The notes beneath the pieces were generated by a model that was given only the letters and a program-made list of their open reading frames with translations, was not told the DNA's origin and ran no database searches. The position numbers and the translations under genes are program-made. 64,000 nucleotides of DNA, from NCBI RefSeq assembly GCF_900209925.1, contig NZ_LT907978.1:3257001-3321000 (forward strand). The letters are read 5' to 3'. The stretch is from Anaerobutyricum hallii (GTDB taxonomy: Bacteria > Bacillota > Clostridia > Lachnospirales > Lachnospiraceae). Shown here piece after piece: positions 7,613 to 16,352 of this stretch; the first letter of the stretch is position 1, and each line of letters starts with the position of its first letter.

Positions 7613-7990
7613 TTATTCATGGATTTCTAATGGAAGATTATCTGGATCATGGAAAAATGTCATTTTCTTTCCAGTGTAATCATCTAAGCGTACCGGTTCT
7701 GTTGCTATTCCTTTTGCATTAAGCTCTTTAACCGTATCGTCAACACTTTTTACCTCAAATGCCAGATGGCGTAATCCCAATGCTTCCGGATAATTTACAC
7801 GAGCTGGAGCATTTTTTATGATAAAAAGTTCTATTTCCTGCGACCCACACGCCAGATCAATCTTGTAATCATCGCGTTCTTTTCGATAATTTTCTCTGAT
7901 CACCTTAAATCCAAGCAGATCCACATAAAAATGTTTTGATTTTTCATAATCGCTTCCAATGATTGCAATATGATGAATGGTATCGAACAT
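7613..7990 (-). CDS. VOC-fold (glyoxalase/bleomycin-resistance family) protein
   Basis: A 125-residue metalloprotein of the vicinal-oxygen-chelate superfamily. The ATG at 7990 has GGAGGTGA at the right distance, while the GTG at 7999 would overlap it. Two repeated beta-alpha-beta modules are visible: IHHIAIIGSDYEKSKHFYVD...GFKVIRE and LGLRHLAFEVKSVDDTVKEL...FFHDPDNLPLEIHE; the His and Glu residues at the strand ends are likely metal ligands. Short members like this are usually annotated as lactoylglutathione-lyase-like or dioxygenase-like, but the substrate cannot be inferred. A 27-bp piece of the gene is duplicated downstream at 7061-7087. Confidence 0.85.
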   Translation of the reverse strand: MFDTIHHIAIIGSDYEKSKHFYVDLLGFKVIRENYRKERDDYKIDLACGSQEIELFIIKNAPARVNYPEALGLRHLAFEVKSVDDTVKELNAKGIATEPVRLDDYTGKKMTFFHDPDNLPLEIHE

Positions 7991-8169
7991 AACTCTCACC
8001 TCCGTTTTTCATAATGGTATACTTCCTCTCATATTTTGAGAAGATTGTATCAGAAAATTAATTGCAGTAACAGGTACGGATGATTACCTGCTTACCCGTA
8101 TATGAATAAAAAGATGCAGTTTCTACATAAATGAAATTATATTCTACAAGAGAACAGTCTACTTTCAAG

Positions 8170-8826
8170 TTATAATAAAAAATCTTCCAAATCTGGATAA
8201 TCTGTAATGTGTTTTCTTACATAATTCCTCTTAAATGCTGCAAAAATACTCCTCCTACTTAAAGAACTCCTTAAGCTTTTAATATATCGTTGTGATTCTG
8301 GATTTTTTCTATGGTTTTCTAATGTTTTATATAAAACATTCATAGATTCTGCTAATCGGTCTACTCTATATTGACAAGCAGCCTGCCGAATCCCTGTATT
8401 CCGTTTTTCAAAAGATGCCTGTATAAGTTCTGCTGTCATGACTGCACATTCTTCGTCAACTAAACTATGTACACTTACCTTCCCCTCTTCATAGCTTTGT
8501 TCCAATTTTTTCTCTGGGTCCTCAGCACAGCAATCTATAATTTTATCATCATATCTTGCTTCTTTTTTCAAATTATTGCAATGTGGGCACGCATAAAACA
8601 AATTATTCCAATCAAAAACTCTTTCTCGTATTTTTCTACCATGATGTGGTCTTAAATGTTCTACTTCTGGATCAGAAAGTCCGCCTAACTCACAAATGTA
8701 GCATTTATCATTGGAATCTTCTTTTAATTGCTGTATAACATCTGGCTCATTATAACTTCCATGTGCTTTTTGTTTTTCAATAGCTAATGATATCGGAGGA
8801 ATCGGATTTCTGTGTATCTTTATCAT
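8170..8826 (-). CDS. HNH endonuclease, PtuB-like (Septu-type defence)
   Basis: A 218-residue protein starting at MIKIHRNPIPP (ATG 8826, GGGGGT upstream). It has a zinc-stabilised HNH nuclease core: CYICE, then VEHLRPHHGRK (catalytic His pair), WNNLFYACPHCNNLK (Asn and second Cys pair). The C-terminal half is helical and basic. It begins four bases after the stop of the upstream AAA ATPase on the same strand. This ATPase plus small HNH arrangement is that of Septu anti-phage systems (PtuA-PtuB), in which the ATPase controls a DNA nuclease. The assignment to Septu is an inference from gene pairing and motifs; function is not demonstrated. Confidence 0.8.
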   Translation of the reverse strand: MIKIHRNPIPPISLAIEKQKAHGSYNEPDVIQQLKEDSNDKCYICELGGLSDPEVEHLRPHHGRKIRERVFDWNNLFYACPHCNNLKKEARYDDKIIDCCAEDPEKKLEQSYEEGKVSVHSLVDEECAVMTAELIQASFEKRNTGIRQAACQYRVDRLAESMNVLYKTLENHRKNPESQRYIKSLRSSLSRRSIFAAFKRNYVRKHITDYPDLEDFLL

Positions 8827-8830
8827 ATTC

Positions 8831-10060
8831 CTACCCCCTGTTTTCAAATTCTAACTTCATCTTGCTATATTCTGCTGTCAATTCTTGTGCAAGATAATCT
8901 GGAATTTCATCTAAATAATACTCCAAATGATCTATCTCTTCATATTCTTCATCCGACAACTCATCTTTTGAAACTAACGCCTTGTATCTTTCAAACTTTT
9001 CTCTCAATTCCTTTGATAACACATCCACTCTAAAATAGCCTTCCACAATACCTTCATACGGTAAATTTTTCAAACCATTTCTCACAAGAGTCCTATTCTC
9101 AAGATCATAAATCACTGCGTCATCTAAAGAACTTAAAATAAACGGCGAATGGGTAGTAATTATAAACTGTATATTTGGAAAAAGTTCCGTTAAAACAGGA
9201 AGAATTTTTTTCTGCAATTCAAGATGCAAATGTGTCTCGATTTCATCTATTAACACAATACCTTCCATATCAAACTCTGCCCGTAATCCCGATTGTGCTT
9301 CCATTCTCATAATTAAATCATTAATAATATCAAGCACTGCTGCATAACCACTTGACATCGTATTAAAATCAAAAGATTCCCTATCTGACTCATGAATAGA
9401 AAACTGAAATGTTTCATCATTAAATTTCAATTCAAGATGCTCATCTTCAAAAATGGTTTTTAAAATATTTTCAAACCTCTTAAACCACCTATCGATTTTT
9501 TCTGCTTTTTTAACATCTTTTGTAAAAGCTTGTGTTGCTTTTAAATCTACAAGATATTTTGTGAGCTTGGCACCCGGATTTTCTACAATATTATACTTGT
9601 TCTGTAACTCTACTTTTTCAATATTCTCATACGTTTCTACTTGAAACTCTCTTTGCGCTCTATAATATGCAAAAATAAAATTCCCTCGCTCATATTTTTC
9701 TTTTAATTGAATATTTGAATTACTGTTCAGAACTATTTCTGAAGTTAAGTTTTTTAATTCTTCTCCTTCAGAATTTAAACTTTTTTTATAAAATTCTTGC
9801 CTATTCTGTTCTGAATCCTTCAAGTGATTCAATGCGAAATAATATTTCTGTAATCGTCTTATTTTTTCTAATGCTATACTATCTTCCCCCAAAAAACTTT
9901 GGATATACCTTACCATAGCCTCTAATACACTTGTTTTCCCGCTCCCATTCTTACCCGTTAATATTAGGTGTTTTCTTTTTTGGGTCCCCAAAGGAATCCG
10001 TATATTCTCTAAATGACGAACCTTTTCTATTTTAATATCTGTAAAAAAAGTTTGTTCCAC
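8831..10060 (-). CDS. AAA ATPase, PtuA-like (Septu-type defence)
   Basis: A 409-residue OLD/SMC-like ATPase. Walker A GKNGSGKTS is at residues about 36-44. A long, probably coiled-coil insertion follows, rich in Lys/Glu/Asn (about 70-200). Then come the signature-like MSSGYAAVLDIIND, Walker B GIVLIDEIETHLH, and the H-loop TTHSPFILSS. The last 80 residues are acidic and helical. No TOPRIM domain is present. The likely start is GTG at 10060, with GGGGGT upstream. It is the first gene of a two-gene unit with the HNH nuclease, as expected for PtuA. Sizes (409 and 218) are slightly below common PtuA and normal for PtuB. A separate lone ATPase at 13161 is similar in type. Confidence 0.8.
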   Translation of the reverse strand: MEQTFFTDIKIEKVRHLENIRIPLGTQKRKHLILTGKNGSGKTSVLEAMVRYIQSFLGEDSIALEKIRRLQKYYFALNHLKDSEQNRQEFYKKSLNSEGEELKNLTSEIVLNSNSNIQLKEKYERGNFIFAYYRAQREFQVETYENIEKVELQNKYNIVENPGAKLTKYLVDLKATQAFTKDVKKAEKIDRWFKRFENILKTIFEDEHLELKFNDETFQFSIHESDRESFDFNTMSSGYAAVLDIINDLIMRMEAQSGLRAEFDMEGIVLIDEIETHLHLELQKKILPVLTELFPNIQFIITTHSPFILSSLDDAVIYDLENRTLVRNGLKNLPYEGIVEGYFRVDVLSKELREKFERYKALVSKDELSDEEYEEIDHLEYYLDEIPDYLAQELTAEYSKMKLEFENRG

Positions 10061-10675
10061 AATTTTACCCCCTATACTATATATAATCTATTTTACTCTA
10101 GCCTTTATAAATATATTTTATTTTTATTTAAAATTTATTCTACCATCTTTTAATTTGAAAGTATACGGTATAATGAATTCATAAATGTTTATGAATAATT
10201 TATATCCTATATGGAAAAATTAGATTTTTCCTGAACCTTCTTTAATCAAATATAGATATGCATAACACAGCGATATTCTCACATGTAATCTCCATTCCTA
10301 TTAGATAAGAATATTTTTATCACGGAAATAGATTTTTTAATCTCTTTAATAAATAATTGTAGAACATTATTTTATAATTTTCATATATATAATCTGCTTG
10401 TTTTGCTTTCAGACACCAAATGTCATGAAACCCCTTCTTTTTCAATATTTATCCATTTCATCTATCTTTTGTTTTTTATTATACATACTCATCTAATACC
10501 AGTCAATGAATTTCATTTGCTCCTATAGGCGCTTTTGTACCTTCTGTATAAAGCATTCTTAACTGTATACCCAATGATGTGTTCGCTTTCAAATATGAAA
10601 AAGATGTAATACCGTTACAGTATAGCAATATTTCTATGGCGGTATTTCTTTATATGGAAGGGCAGAACTTGTCTA
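10061..10675. other. gene-free AT-rich stretch upstream of the Septu-like pair
   Basis: No intact gene is seen in these 615 bp. The first part contains the promoter region of the ATPase gene (very AT-rich, TATATA-type sequences). Around 10496-10640 the minus strand is open for about 45 codons (ending GTKAPIGANEIH then stop) with no start, and joins the HTH pseudogene at 10676. I take it as decayed coding sequence of unknown origin. Confidence 0.5.
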
Positions 10676-10974
10676 ATCTTATATGTCCGGCATCGTTCCG
10701 CATTTAGACTTAACTCCGCAGCATTATAAATTCCTTTCGTGTAGGGCAGATAGGAATGAATAGATGCTCTAGAAAGCCCTGTGTGTTTCATAATCTCCGG
10801 AATCGTTTTCCCTAACTAATGCAGAGCATTGATTTCTGTGCATGTATCTGATGTGAATACATCTGCAGTAATGAGTAGCTTGCGGAGCTTAAGTAAACTG
10901 ATATTTAATTCTACGGCCAGTGATCTTAAGGAATCTGTTTCTTGTTTTATTTGTTCTCTTTCGTTTTTTATCAT
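10676..10974 (-). pseudogene. decayed paralogue of the ICE-associated HTH protein at 21002
   Basis: Nucleotide identity with 21360-21640 is obvious over about 280 bp (for example CTTATATGTCCGGCATCG and GATGTGAATACATCTGCAGT are shared). The minus-strand reading MIKNEREQIKQETDSLRSLA...LLITADVFTSDTCTEINALH ends in an in-frame TAG where the intact copy has HQSGKK. The rest of the helix-turn-helix region continues after it, then the C-terminal half is missing. Two copies, one broken, frame the conjugative-element remnants. Confidence 0.85.
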
Positions 10975-11025
10975 TTATTCATCTCAAATTTTTGATTTTA
11001 CAAAAGCAATAACATCATCATTCTT

Positions 11026-12111
11026 TTGCATCAAGTTGATCTGCTCTCTCCTGCTGAAAGAAAAATCACGGAAAAAGAATACTGGGCACAGCGTCGTGGA
11101 CAGGAAAAACTTGATAAGCTCAACCAGAAAATGCTTGAAGATGGTATCACACCAAAAGAGACTCGCTATCAAACAGAGAAACAGTTTCTCCGGGATGCTA
11201 TTGATGATGCTGCAAGCACCGCCAAGTCACCAGAAGAGTTTGCACAAATCCTCGATAAAAAATATCATATCATCTTCAAGATCAGCAGAAACCGGTATAG
11301 CTATCTTCATCCAGGCAGAAAAAAATATATCACTGGACGAAATCTCGGAACACGATATGAAGAGGATTTTCTATTACAGACATTTAAGGAAAATGCAAAA
11401 TCACTCTCTGATAGGAAAATGAAAATTGAAGAACCGCAAATTACAGCTACTACAAAAGATTTACAGACAGCACTTTCTCCTGATGCTTCCGATATTCCTG
11501 TACCGTTCATTTTCATAAAATCAGATCTCCGACTTGTGATAGATTTACAGACCTGTATCAAAGCACAGCAGAGTGAAGCTTATGCTCAAAAAGTCAAACT
11601 CTCCAATCTGAAACAGATGGCTCAGACGGTTGCCTATATTCATGAACATGGATATAACTCTCTTGAAGATTTCCATACGGCACTTGACCAGGTATCCAAT
11701 CAGACCAGTGCCGCCAGAAAATCTTTAAAGTATACAGAACAACAGCTTAAAGATGTGAATGAACAAATACATTTTACCGGACAGTACCTTGCATACAAAA
11801 ACATATATGCAGACTACCGTAAGAGCCGCAATAAGGATAAATTCTACGAAGAACACCGGGCAGAGCTTTCCCTTTATGATACAGCTCTCCGAACGCTGAA
11901 AGAAAAATCTGCCGGAAGTAAGCTGCCTTCCATGAAAGCCCTCTATGCTGAAAAAGACCGGCTTATTGAATTGCGAGATACACAACGGGAAGATTTTTCT
12001 AACCACCGGGATTATGAACGGGAGCTTCGTACCGTGTCTTCCAATATTAATATGATCCTTGGGAAGAATCACGAGCAGGAACAACAGATTGAAAATGAAA
12101 AAGATTTATAG
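11026..12111 (+). pseudogene. C-terminal part of a Tn1549-like relaxase
   Basis: The 361-codon frame opens with a TTG lacking a convincing ribosome site and begins straight in the middle of a known protein: HQVDLLSPAERKITEKEYWA, then IIFKISRNRYSYLHP, YITGRNLGTRYEEDFL and a long helical tail. This is the C-terminal region of mobilisation relaxases of Tn1549-type conjugative elements. The N-terminal catalytic domain (Tyr and metal-binding His triad) is absent, so it cannot nick an origin of transfer. The break lies near 11025, next to the broken HTH copy. It is evidence of a deleted integrative conjugative element. Confidence 0.85.
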
Positions 12112-12246
12112 GCTGTTATTTTTCATCGGCATTTGTCGTTTCAAAATTCGGGTATTGAGGATTACTATTTGCCATGTTAAAATAATGATATAGAAATTCA
12201 TGTTTACTATATTCCATTCTAAAGGAAAGCAGGTGGTGTTTTTACA

Positions 12247-13044
12247 ATGAATAATACAGAAGAAACACTGAATTTTGAACAAAAGCATAAAGAAGATCTA
12301 CAACGCCTTAGAGGGTTCCGTCTTTTAGATGATGATTTTATGAGTAAAGTTTTTGAAGATAAGGCATGTGCGGAATTTCTGCTTCAAATTATTTTGCAAA
12401 GGCATGACCTTAAAGTACAATCTGCACAGGGACAATACGATATAAAAAATTTACAAGGACGTTCTATTCGCTTGGATATATTAGCTGTCGATACCAATAA
12501 CCGCTCTTATAATATAGAAATTCAAAGAAGTGATCGTGGTGCCGGTGCAAAACGTGCAAGATATAATAGCAGTCTTATAGATGCCAATATAACTGAAGCT
12601 GGCGATAAATATGATGCCCTCACTGAAACCTATGTAATTTTTATTACTGAAAATGATGTATTAAAAGCCGGGCTTCCAATTTATCATATTGACCGCATCA
12701 TCCAAGAAACCGGTGAACCATTTGGCGATGAAGCTCATATTATTTATGTAAATTCCCAAATCAAAGATGAAACAGAACTTGGAAAACTAATGTACGATTT
12801 TTCCTGTACCGATCCAAAAGATATGTATTATAAAATACTTGCTGACCGGGTACGTTATTTTAAAGAAGATGAGGAAGGAGTTTTGACTATGTGCAGAGAA
12901 ATGGAAAATATGCGAAAAGCTGAACGCATTGAAATTGCTAAGCGTATGCTGGCTTCCGGTAAACTCACTTACGAAGATATTGCCGCTTTTACAGACCTGA
13001 CCTTAGAAGAAATCAAGGCTCTGGCTGTACAGAAAACTGCATAA
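12247..13044 (+). CDS. Rpn/PD-(D/E)XK nuclease family transposase-like protein
   Basis: A 265-residue protein of the family annotated as PD-(D/E)XK nuclease family transposase (TIGR01784, related to recombination-promoting Rpn nucleases). The signature is complete: FRLLDDDFMSKVFED, the active-site strand IRLDILAVD..NRSYNIEIQ (Asp and Glu-x-Gln variant of ExK), RARYNSSLID, YVIFITEND and a C-terminal MENMRKAERIEIAKRMLASGKL with LEEIKAL helix. It probably cuts DNA and is found scattered in gut Firmicutes genomes. A ribosome site (GGTGG) precedes the ATG and a hairpin terminator follows. Its DNA target is unknown. Confidence 0.9.
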   Translation: MNNTEETLNFEQKHKEDLQRLRGFRLLDDDFMSKVFEDKACAEFLLQIILQRHDLKVQSAQGQYDIKNLQGRSIRLDILAVDTNNRSYNIEIQRSDRGAGAKRARYNSSLIDANITEAGDKYDALTETYVIFITENDVLKAGLPIYHIDRIIQETGEPFGDEAHIIYVNSQIKDETELGKLMYDFSCTDPKDMYYKILADRVRYFKEDEEGVLTMCREMENMRKAERIEIAKRMLASGKLTYEDIAAFTDLTLEEIKALAVQKTA

Positions 13045-13052
13045 CAAAAAAT

Positions 13053-13108
13053 GACTCCCTACAACACATGACCTATTTGGTATATGGGGATATGTTGTAG
13101 GGAGTTTC
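13053..13108 (+). terminator. terminator-like hairpin after the Rpn gene
   Basis: ACTCCCTACAACA (13053-13065) and TGTTGTAGGGAGT (13092-13104) are perfect complements, followed by TTCTTA. It lies between the Rpn gene and the convergent AAA ATPase gene and could serve both. Confidence 0.7.
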
Positions 13109-13160
13109 TTAGTAAGCGGCACACAACAAACCGCATAAAAATCCCATGGAAAGCATTCCT

Positions 13161-14204
13161 TTAAACAAAAATCCTTCCTCTGTAATTGCCTTCTTCTGCA
13201 TACTGCATTGTTTTAATATCAAATAATTCGTCGGCATCTAATGACTGAACGATAAATGGAGAATGTGTGGAAACAATAAACTGGCTATTAGGAAATGTTC
13301 TTTTTAAATCTGCAACGATTTCTTTCTGCCACTTTGGATGCAGATGCAGATCTAGCTCATCAATCAAAATCACAGCTTCCTCTTCCAATGGATTCAACGA
13401 ATCCGGATTTGCCATTGATAATCTCTTTGCAATATCTGCAATAACCGATAAAACTGCTTTATATCCTCCGCTTAACTGATCAATCTGGAGATCTACCCCT
13501 TCTGAATTTGTCATCACCATTCTTGACGGTGCTAACTCAATCCTTAAATTGGAATATCCCTTTATCATTCCTTCCAAAGCAGTTCTTACACAATTTAATT
13601 TGGGGTTCTTATAATTTGAATTTTCACGAATCCCTCGAAGTTCAATATCCTCTTCTGTCTTGAACCAATCATAAAAATCTCTAAAATAATTGACATTATC
13701 AAAACAGTTTCTTAAAGCATCTGTTACTTGAAAGTTTTTTATATGTCCCCTCTGTGATACTTCTCGTATAATTCTGTCTGTTCCATAGTAAAGAATCAAT
13801 GGCAGTTTTCTCTCTTCCACACATTGCGAATACTTAGATTTCAATTCTTTTAAAGATTTTGCTTTTTCCGCCTTTACGTCCCCTGCATTTTCAAATGGTT
13901 GTTGTGACGAAAGTCTGCGTCTGTTTGTCCAGATATATTTTTCGCCATCCAATGTTATCCCTAAAGTAACTGCTGCTCCATTAGCTCCATTCCTTATATC
14001 CTTATTTGCCAGATCACACTCTTTCATTGCTTCTGCATTAACTGTTCTTAATACCGGTACAAATCCTTTTGTGATTGCCTCTAGTATAGTGGTTTTTCCG
14101 CTACCATTGTCTCCTATCAACGCAACAAAATTTTTATTTTCAAATGTGATTCTTTGTTTTTGAATCCCCCTGAAATTTGTTAATTCTATAAAATTGACTT
14201 TCAC
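13161..14204 (-). CDS. AAA family ATPase, probably C-terminally shortened
   Basis: A 347-residue ABC-like ATPase of the kind found in defence and overcoming-lysogeny proteins. Visible: N-terminal MKVNFIELTNFRGIQ, Walker A GDNGSGKTT (residues about 32-40), signature LSGGYKAVLSV, Walker B AVILIDELDLHLHP, and H-loop VSTHSPFIVQS. It ends about 26 residues after the H-loop (EEGNYRGRIFV), whereas relatives continue with another helical domain, so the C-terminus seems lost. No nuclease partner is adjacent. It may be the remnant of another Septu-like or similar defence unit. A possible structured RNA lies 90 bp upstream on the same strand. Confidence 0.75.
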   Translation of the reverse strand: MKVNFIELTNFRGIQKQRITFENKNFVALIGDNGSGKTTILEAITKGFVPVLRTVNAEAMKECDLANKDIRNGANGAAVTLGITLDGEKYIWTNRRRLSSQQPFENAGDVKAEKAKSLKELKSKYSQCVEERKLPLILYYGTDRIIREVSQRGHIKNFQVTDALRNCFDNVNYFRDFYDWFKTEEDIELRGIRENSNYKNPKLNCVRTALEGMIKGYSNLRIELAPSRMVMTNSEGVDLQIDQLSGGYKAVLSVIADIAKRLSMANPDSLNPLEEEAVILIDELDLHLHPKWQKEIVADLKRTFPNSQFIVSTHSPFIVQSLDADELFDIKTMQYAEEGNYRGRIFV

Positions 14205-14291
14205 TGAGTCTCCTTCTTCATCTAAATATACATTGATTATATCTTACCCTTTACCTGCAAGGGTGACTATTCTTTATCTGAGGTTTTCATT

Positions 14292-14470
14292 TAAAAAGAC
14301 CCTGTGTTCAAACAGAGCCTTTTGACATTTTCTTTCAAGAGCTTTCTCTCTAGCCAGCTTGCGGTAAATGTAAAACCCTTATTAAGCTACTAAGATACTG
14401 CTTTCTGGCACAACATCTTACTTTAACGCTTAACAGACACTCTTGTTGCCTGTCGTTACCTCAACACTAC
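14292..14470 (-). ncRNA. candidate structured RNA upstream of the AAA ATPase gene
   Basis: On the minus strand a TTGACA (14488-14493) is followed by about 180 nt with no open frame but several pairings: ACAGGCA/TGTCTGT (loop ACAAGAG), GCCAG...CTGGC enclosing CTTA...TAAG, and AGAG-agaaag-CTCT. The final stem GGCTCTGT-ttga-ACAGGGTC (14298-14319; pairs include wobbles) is followed by TTTTT, as in an intrinsic terminator. The -10 element is not well placed, so the promoter is uncertain. I cannot match it to a known RNA family. Confidence 0.4.
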
Positions 14471-14699
14471 TATATCTAATGTAAATATGTCAACTTAATT
14501 TTTGCAAATTTTTTCTATTATTGCTGCACTTCTTCATCTATATATGCTTTGGGATGCCTGCTACTCACTACCTAACAGCTTATCATACCTTTATAAAAAT
14601 TATTTTTTCATCTGCCCAGAATCTTGATATTTCCTTTGAAAACGGATATAATAACAGAAAAGAAATATATAAACACTATTTTGTTAATGGAGGTGCAAT

Positions 14700-15335
14700 A
14701 TGGCTAACTTATATCAGTACCTTACAGAAAACTATAAAGAAAATGAGCCTTTTTTTCTTTCTGATATACAGATTGAAGGAATGACGGGCAATAATATCCG
14801 TCAGCAGCTAAAAAAATTGACAGATGCTGAAAAGGTAAAACGTTTTGACAAAGGTATCTATTATCTTCCCAAGAGAAGTATTTTCAAATCTGGTTCAAAA
14901 CCTACATTGGAAAAAGTTCTGGAATATAAATATCTGCGTGACAACGACAGACGGTGCGGTTACATCAGCGGATTATTATTTTTCAACCAAATGGGACTTA
15001 CTACACAGGTTCCTATGCAATATGAAATCGTATCAAACAAGGCAACCAATGAATACCGGGAAACTTCTCTGGCAAAGTCCCGTATCATTATCAGAAAACC
15101 TAAAGTCCCTGTAACAGAAAAAAATTACATGGCTTTACAGTTTCTCGATATGTTAAAAGACGTGGATGTTTATTCAGAAATGTCTGGAACCGATTTGCAA
15201 AAACGTCTTTATCAGTATATGCGTGATGCTGGTTTGGAAATTTCTGATCTGGAATCTTATTTTTCATATTATCCTGATAAACTTTACAAAAATCTAATAG
15301 AAACGAGGGTGATCTATAATGGCATACTTGCATAA
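14700..15335 (+). CDS. AbiEi-type antitoxin (DUF6088-like)
   Basis: A 211-residue protein with GGAGGTG before its ATG. The N-terminal 60 residues look like a winged helix (FFLSDIQIEGMTGNNIRQQLKKL, then KRFDKGIYYLPKR), the DNA-binding module of AbiEi-family type IV antitoxins. The rest (YISGLLFFNQMGLTTQVP, IVSNKATNEYRE, IIIRKPKVPVTE) matches the C-terminal part of these antitoxins, whose role is to oppose the toxin and autorepress the operon. It overlaps the downstream AbiEii gene by 17 bp, the usual translational coupling of this pair. The system can act as an abortive-infection module against phage; here that is inference by family. Confidence 0.85.
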   Translation: MANLYQYLTENYKENEPFFLSDIQIEGMTGNNIRQQLKKLTDAEKVKRFDKGIYYLPKRSIFKSGSKPTLEKVLEYKYLRDNDRRCGYISGLLFFNQMGLTTQVPMQYEIVSNKATNEYRETSLAKSRIIIRKPKVPVTEKNYMALQFLDMLKDVDVYSEMSGTDLQKRLYQYMRDAGLEISDLESYFSYYPDKLYKNLIETRVIYNGILA

Positions 15336-16227
15336 CAATAAAGACCAGTTCCAGGATGCAATCGAACTGGCTTATGAACAGACCGGCATAATGGCACAGG
15401 CGATAGAAAAGGATTATTACGTCACCATGCTTCTTCGCCTTCTATCTGAAAAAATGCCTTACATCGTTTTCAAGGGTGGTACCTCTTTAAGCAAATGCCA
15501 TAAAGTTATAAAGCGTTTCTCGGAAGATATAGATATTACAATAGATACCCAGATTTCACAGGGAAAGAAGAAAAAAATAAAACAGGCAATCGTTTCTTCC
15601 GCAGATGAACTAGGTATGAATATTGAAAATCTTGATGAAACAAGAAGCCGTCGGGATTACAACCGCTACATTATCAGTTATGACTCCGTACTTCCTTTAG
15701 CCAGTGATGCTTTAAGTCCTGCTGTATTATTAGAAACATCCTATACTGCGATTTCTTTTCCAACAGTAATATTACCTGTTCACAGCTATATTGGTGATAT
15801 GATGGATAAAGAAGCTCCTGATTCTATCGAAGAATTTATGTTGCTGCCATTCTCCATGAAAGTACAGGGTATCGACAGAACACTGGCTGATAAAGTTTTT
15901 GCCATTTGCGATTATTATTTACAAGGCAAAGTTCAGAAACATTCCAGACACATATATGATATTTACAAACTTCTTCCGCTTGTTCCTCAAGATGAAACTT
16001 TCAAAAATCTTGTACATGAAGTAAGAAATATCAGGGCACAATCTCCAATCTGTCCATCTGCTCTTCCAGATGTAAATGTTCCGCAACTACTTGAACAGAT
16101 TATTGAAGAAAAAGCCTACAAGAACGATTATGATAATTTGACTACCCAGCTTTTAGAGGAAAAGCTCTCTTATGATATTGTAATCAATTCCTTAAAAGAT
16201 ATTTCCAAGAGCGGAATCTTTAAATAG
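15319..16227 (+). CDS. AbiEii/AbiGii family nucleotidyltransferase toxin
   Basis: A 302-residue DNA polymerase beta-type nucleotidyltransferase. Motif I FKGGTSLSK (residues about 50-58) and the metal-binding pair SEDIDITID (about 69-77) are intact, as is the supporting region SRRDYNRYIISYDS and LADKVFAICDYY..HSRHIYDIYKL typical of AbiEii. Related toxins (for example MenT-type enzymes) transfer nucleotides to RNA targets such as tRNA. It is the toxin half of a type IV toxin-antitoxin operon, coupled to the AbiEi antitoxin by overlap. A terminator hairpin follows at 16237. It looks functional; its target is not known. Confidence 0.9.
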   Translation: MAYLHNNKDQFQDAIELAYEQTGIMAQAIEKDYYVTMLLRLLSEKMPYIVFKGGTSLSKCHKVIKRFSEDIDITIDTQISQGKKKKIKQAIVSSADELGMNIENLDETRSRRDYNRYIISYDSVLPLASDALSPAVLLETSYTAISFPTVILPVHSYIGDMMDKEAPDSIEEFMLLPFSMKVQGIDRTLADKVFAICDYYLQGKVQKHSRHIYDIYKLLPLVPQDETFKNLVHEVRNIRAQSPICPSALPDVNVPQLLEQIIEEKAYKNDYDNLTTQLLEEKLSYDIVINSLKDISKSGIFK

Positions 16228-16236
16228 TGCATTGTC

Positions 16237-16290
16237 AGAAAACATAAAATAAACCTCTTTATTTGAAGGGGTTATATTTTATGTTTTTGC
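16237..16290 (+). terminator. terminator after the AbiE operon
   Basis: AAACATAAAATAAACCTCTT pairs with AAGGGGTTATATTTTATGTTT, then TTT. A 10-bp direct repeat, TGCATTGTCA, flanks it on both sides (16228 and 16288), possibly a trace of an insertion. Confidence 0.7.
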
Positions 16291-16352
16291 ATTGTCACGA
16301 AAAGTTCTATAAAGTTGGTAATCTTTTGGTACTGTTGGTATTTCTTGCTTTT

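Noticed and set aside
13161-14204. Retron with missing reverse transcriptase
   Set aside because: The ATPase and a possible RNA are compatible, but no reverse transcriptase or fragment of one is seen nearby, so I keep only the neutral call.
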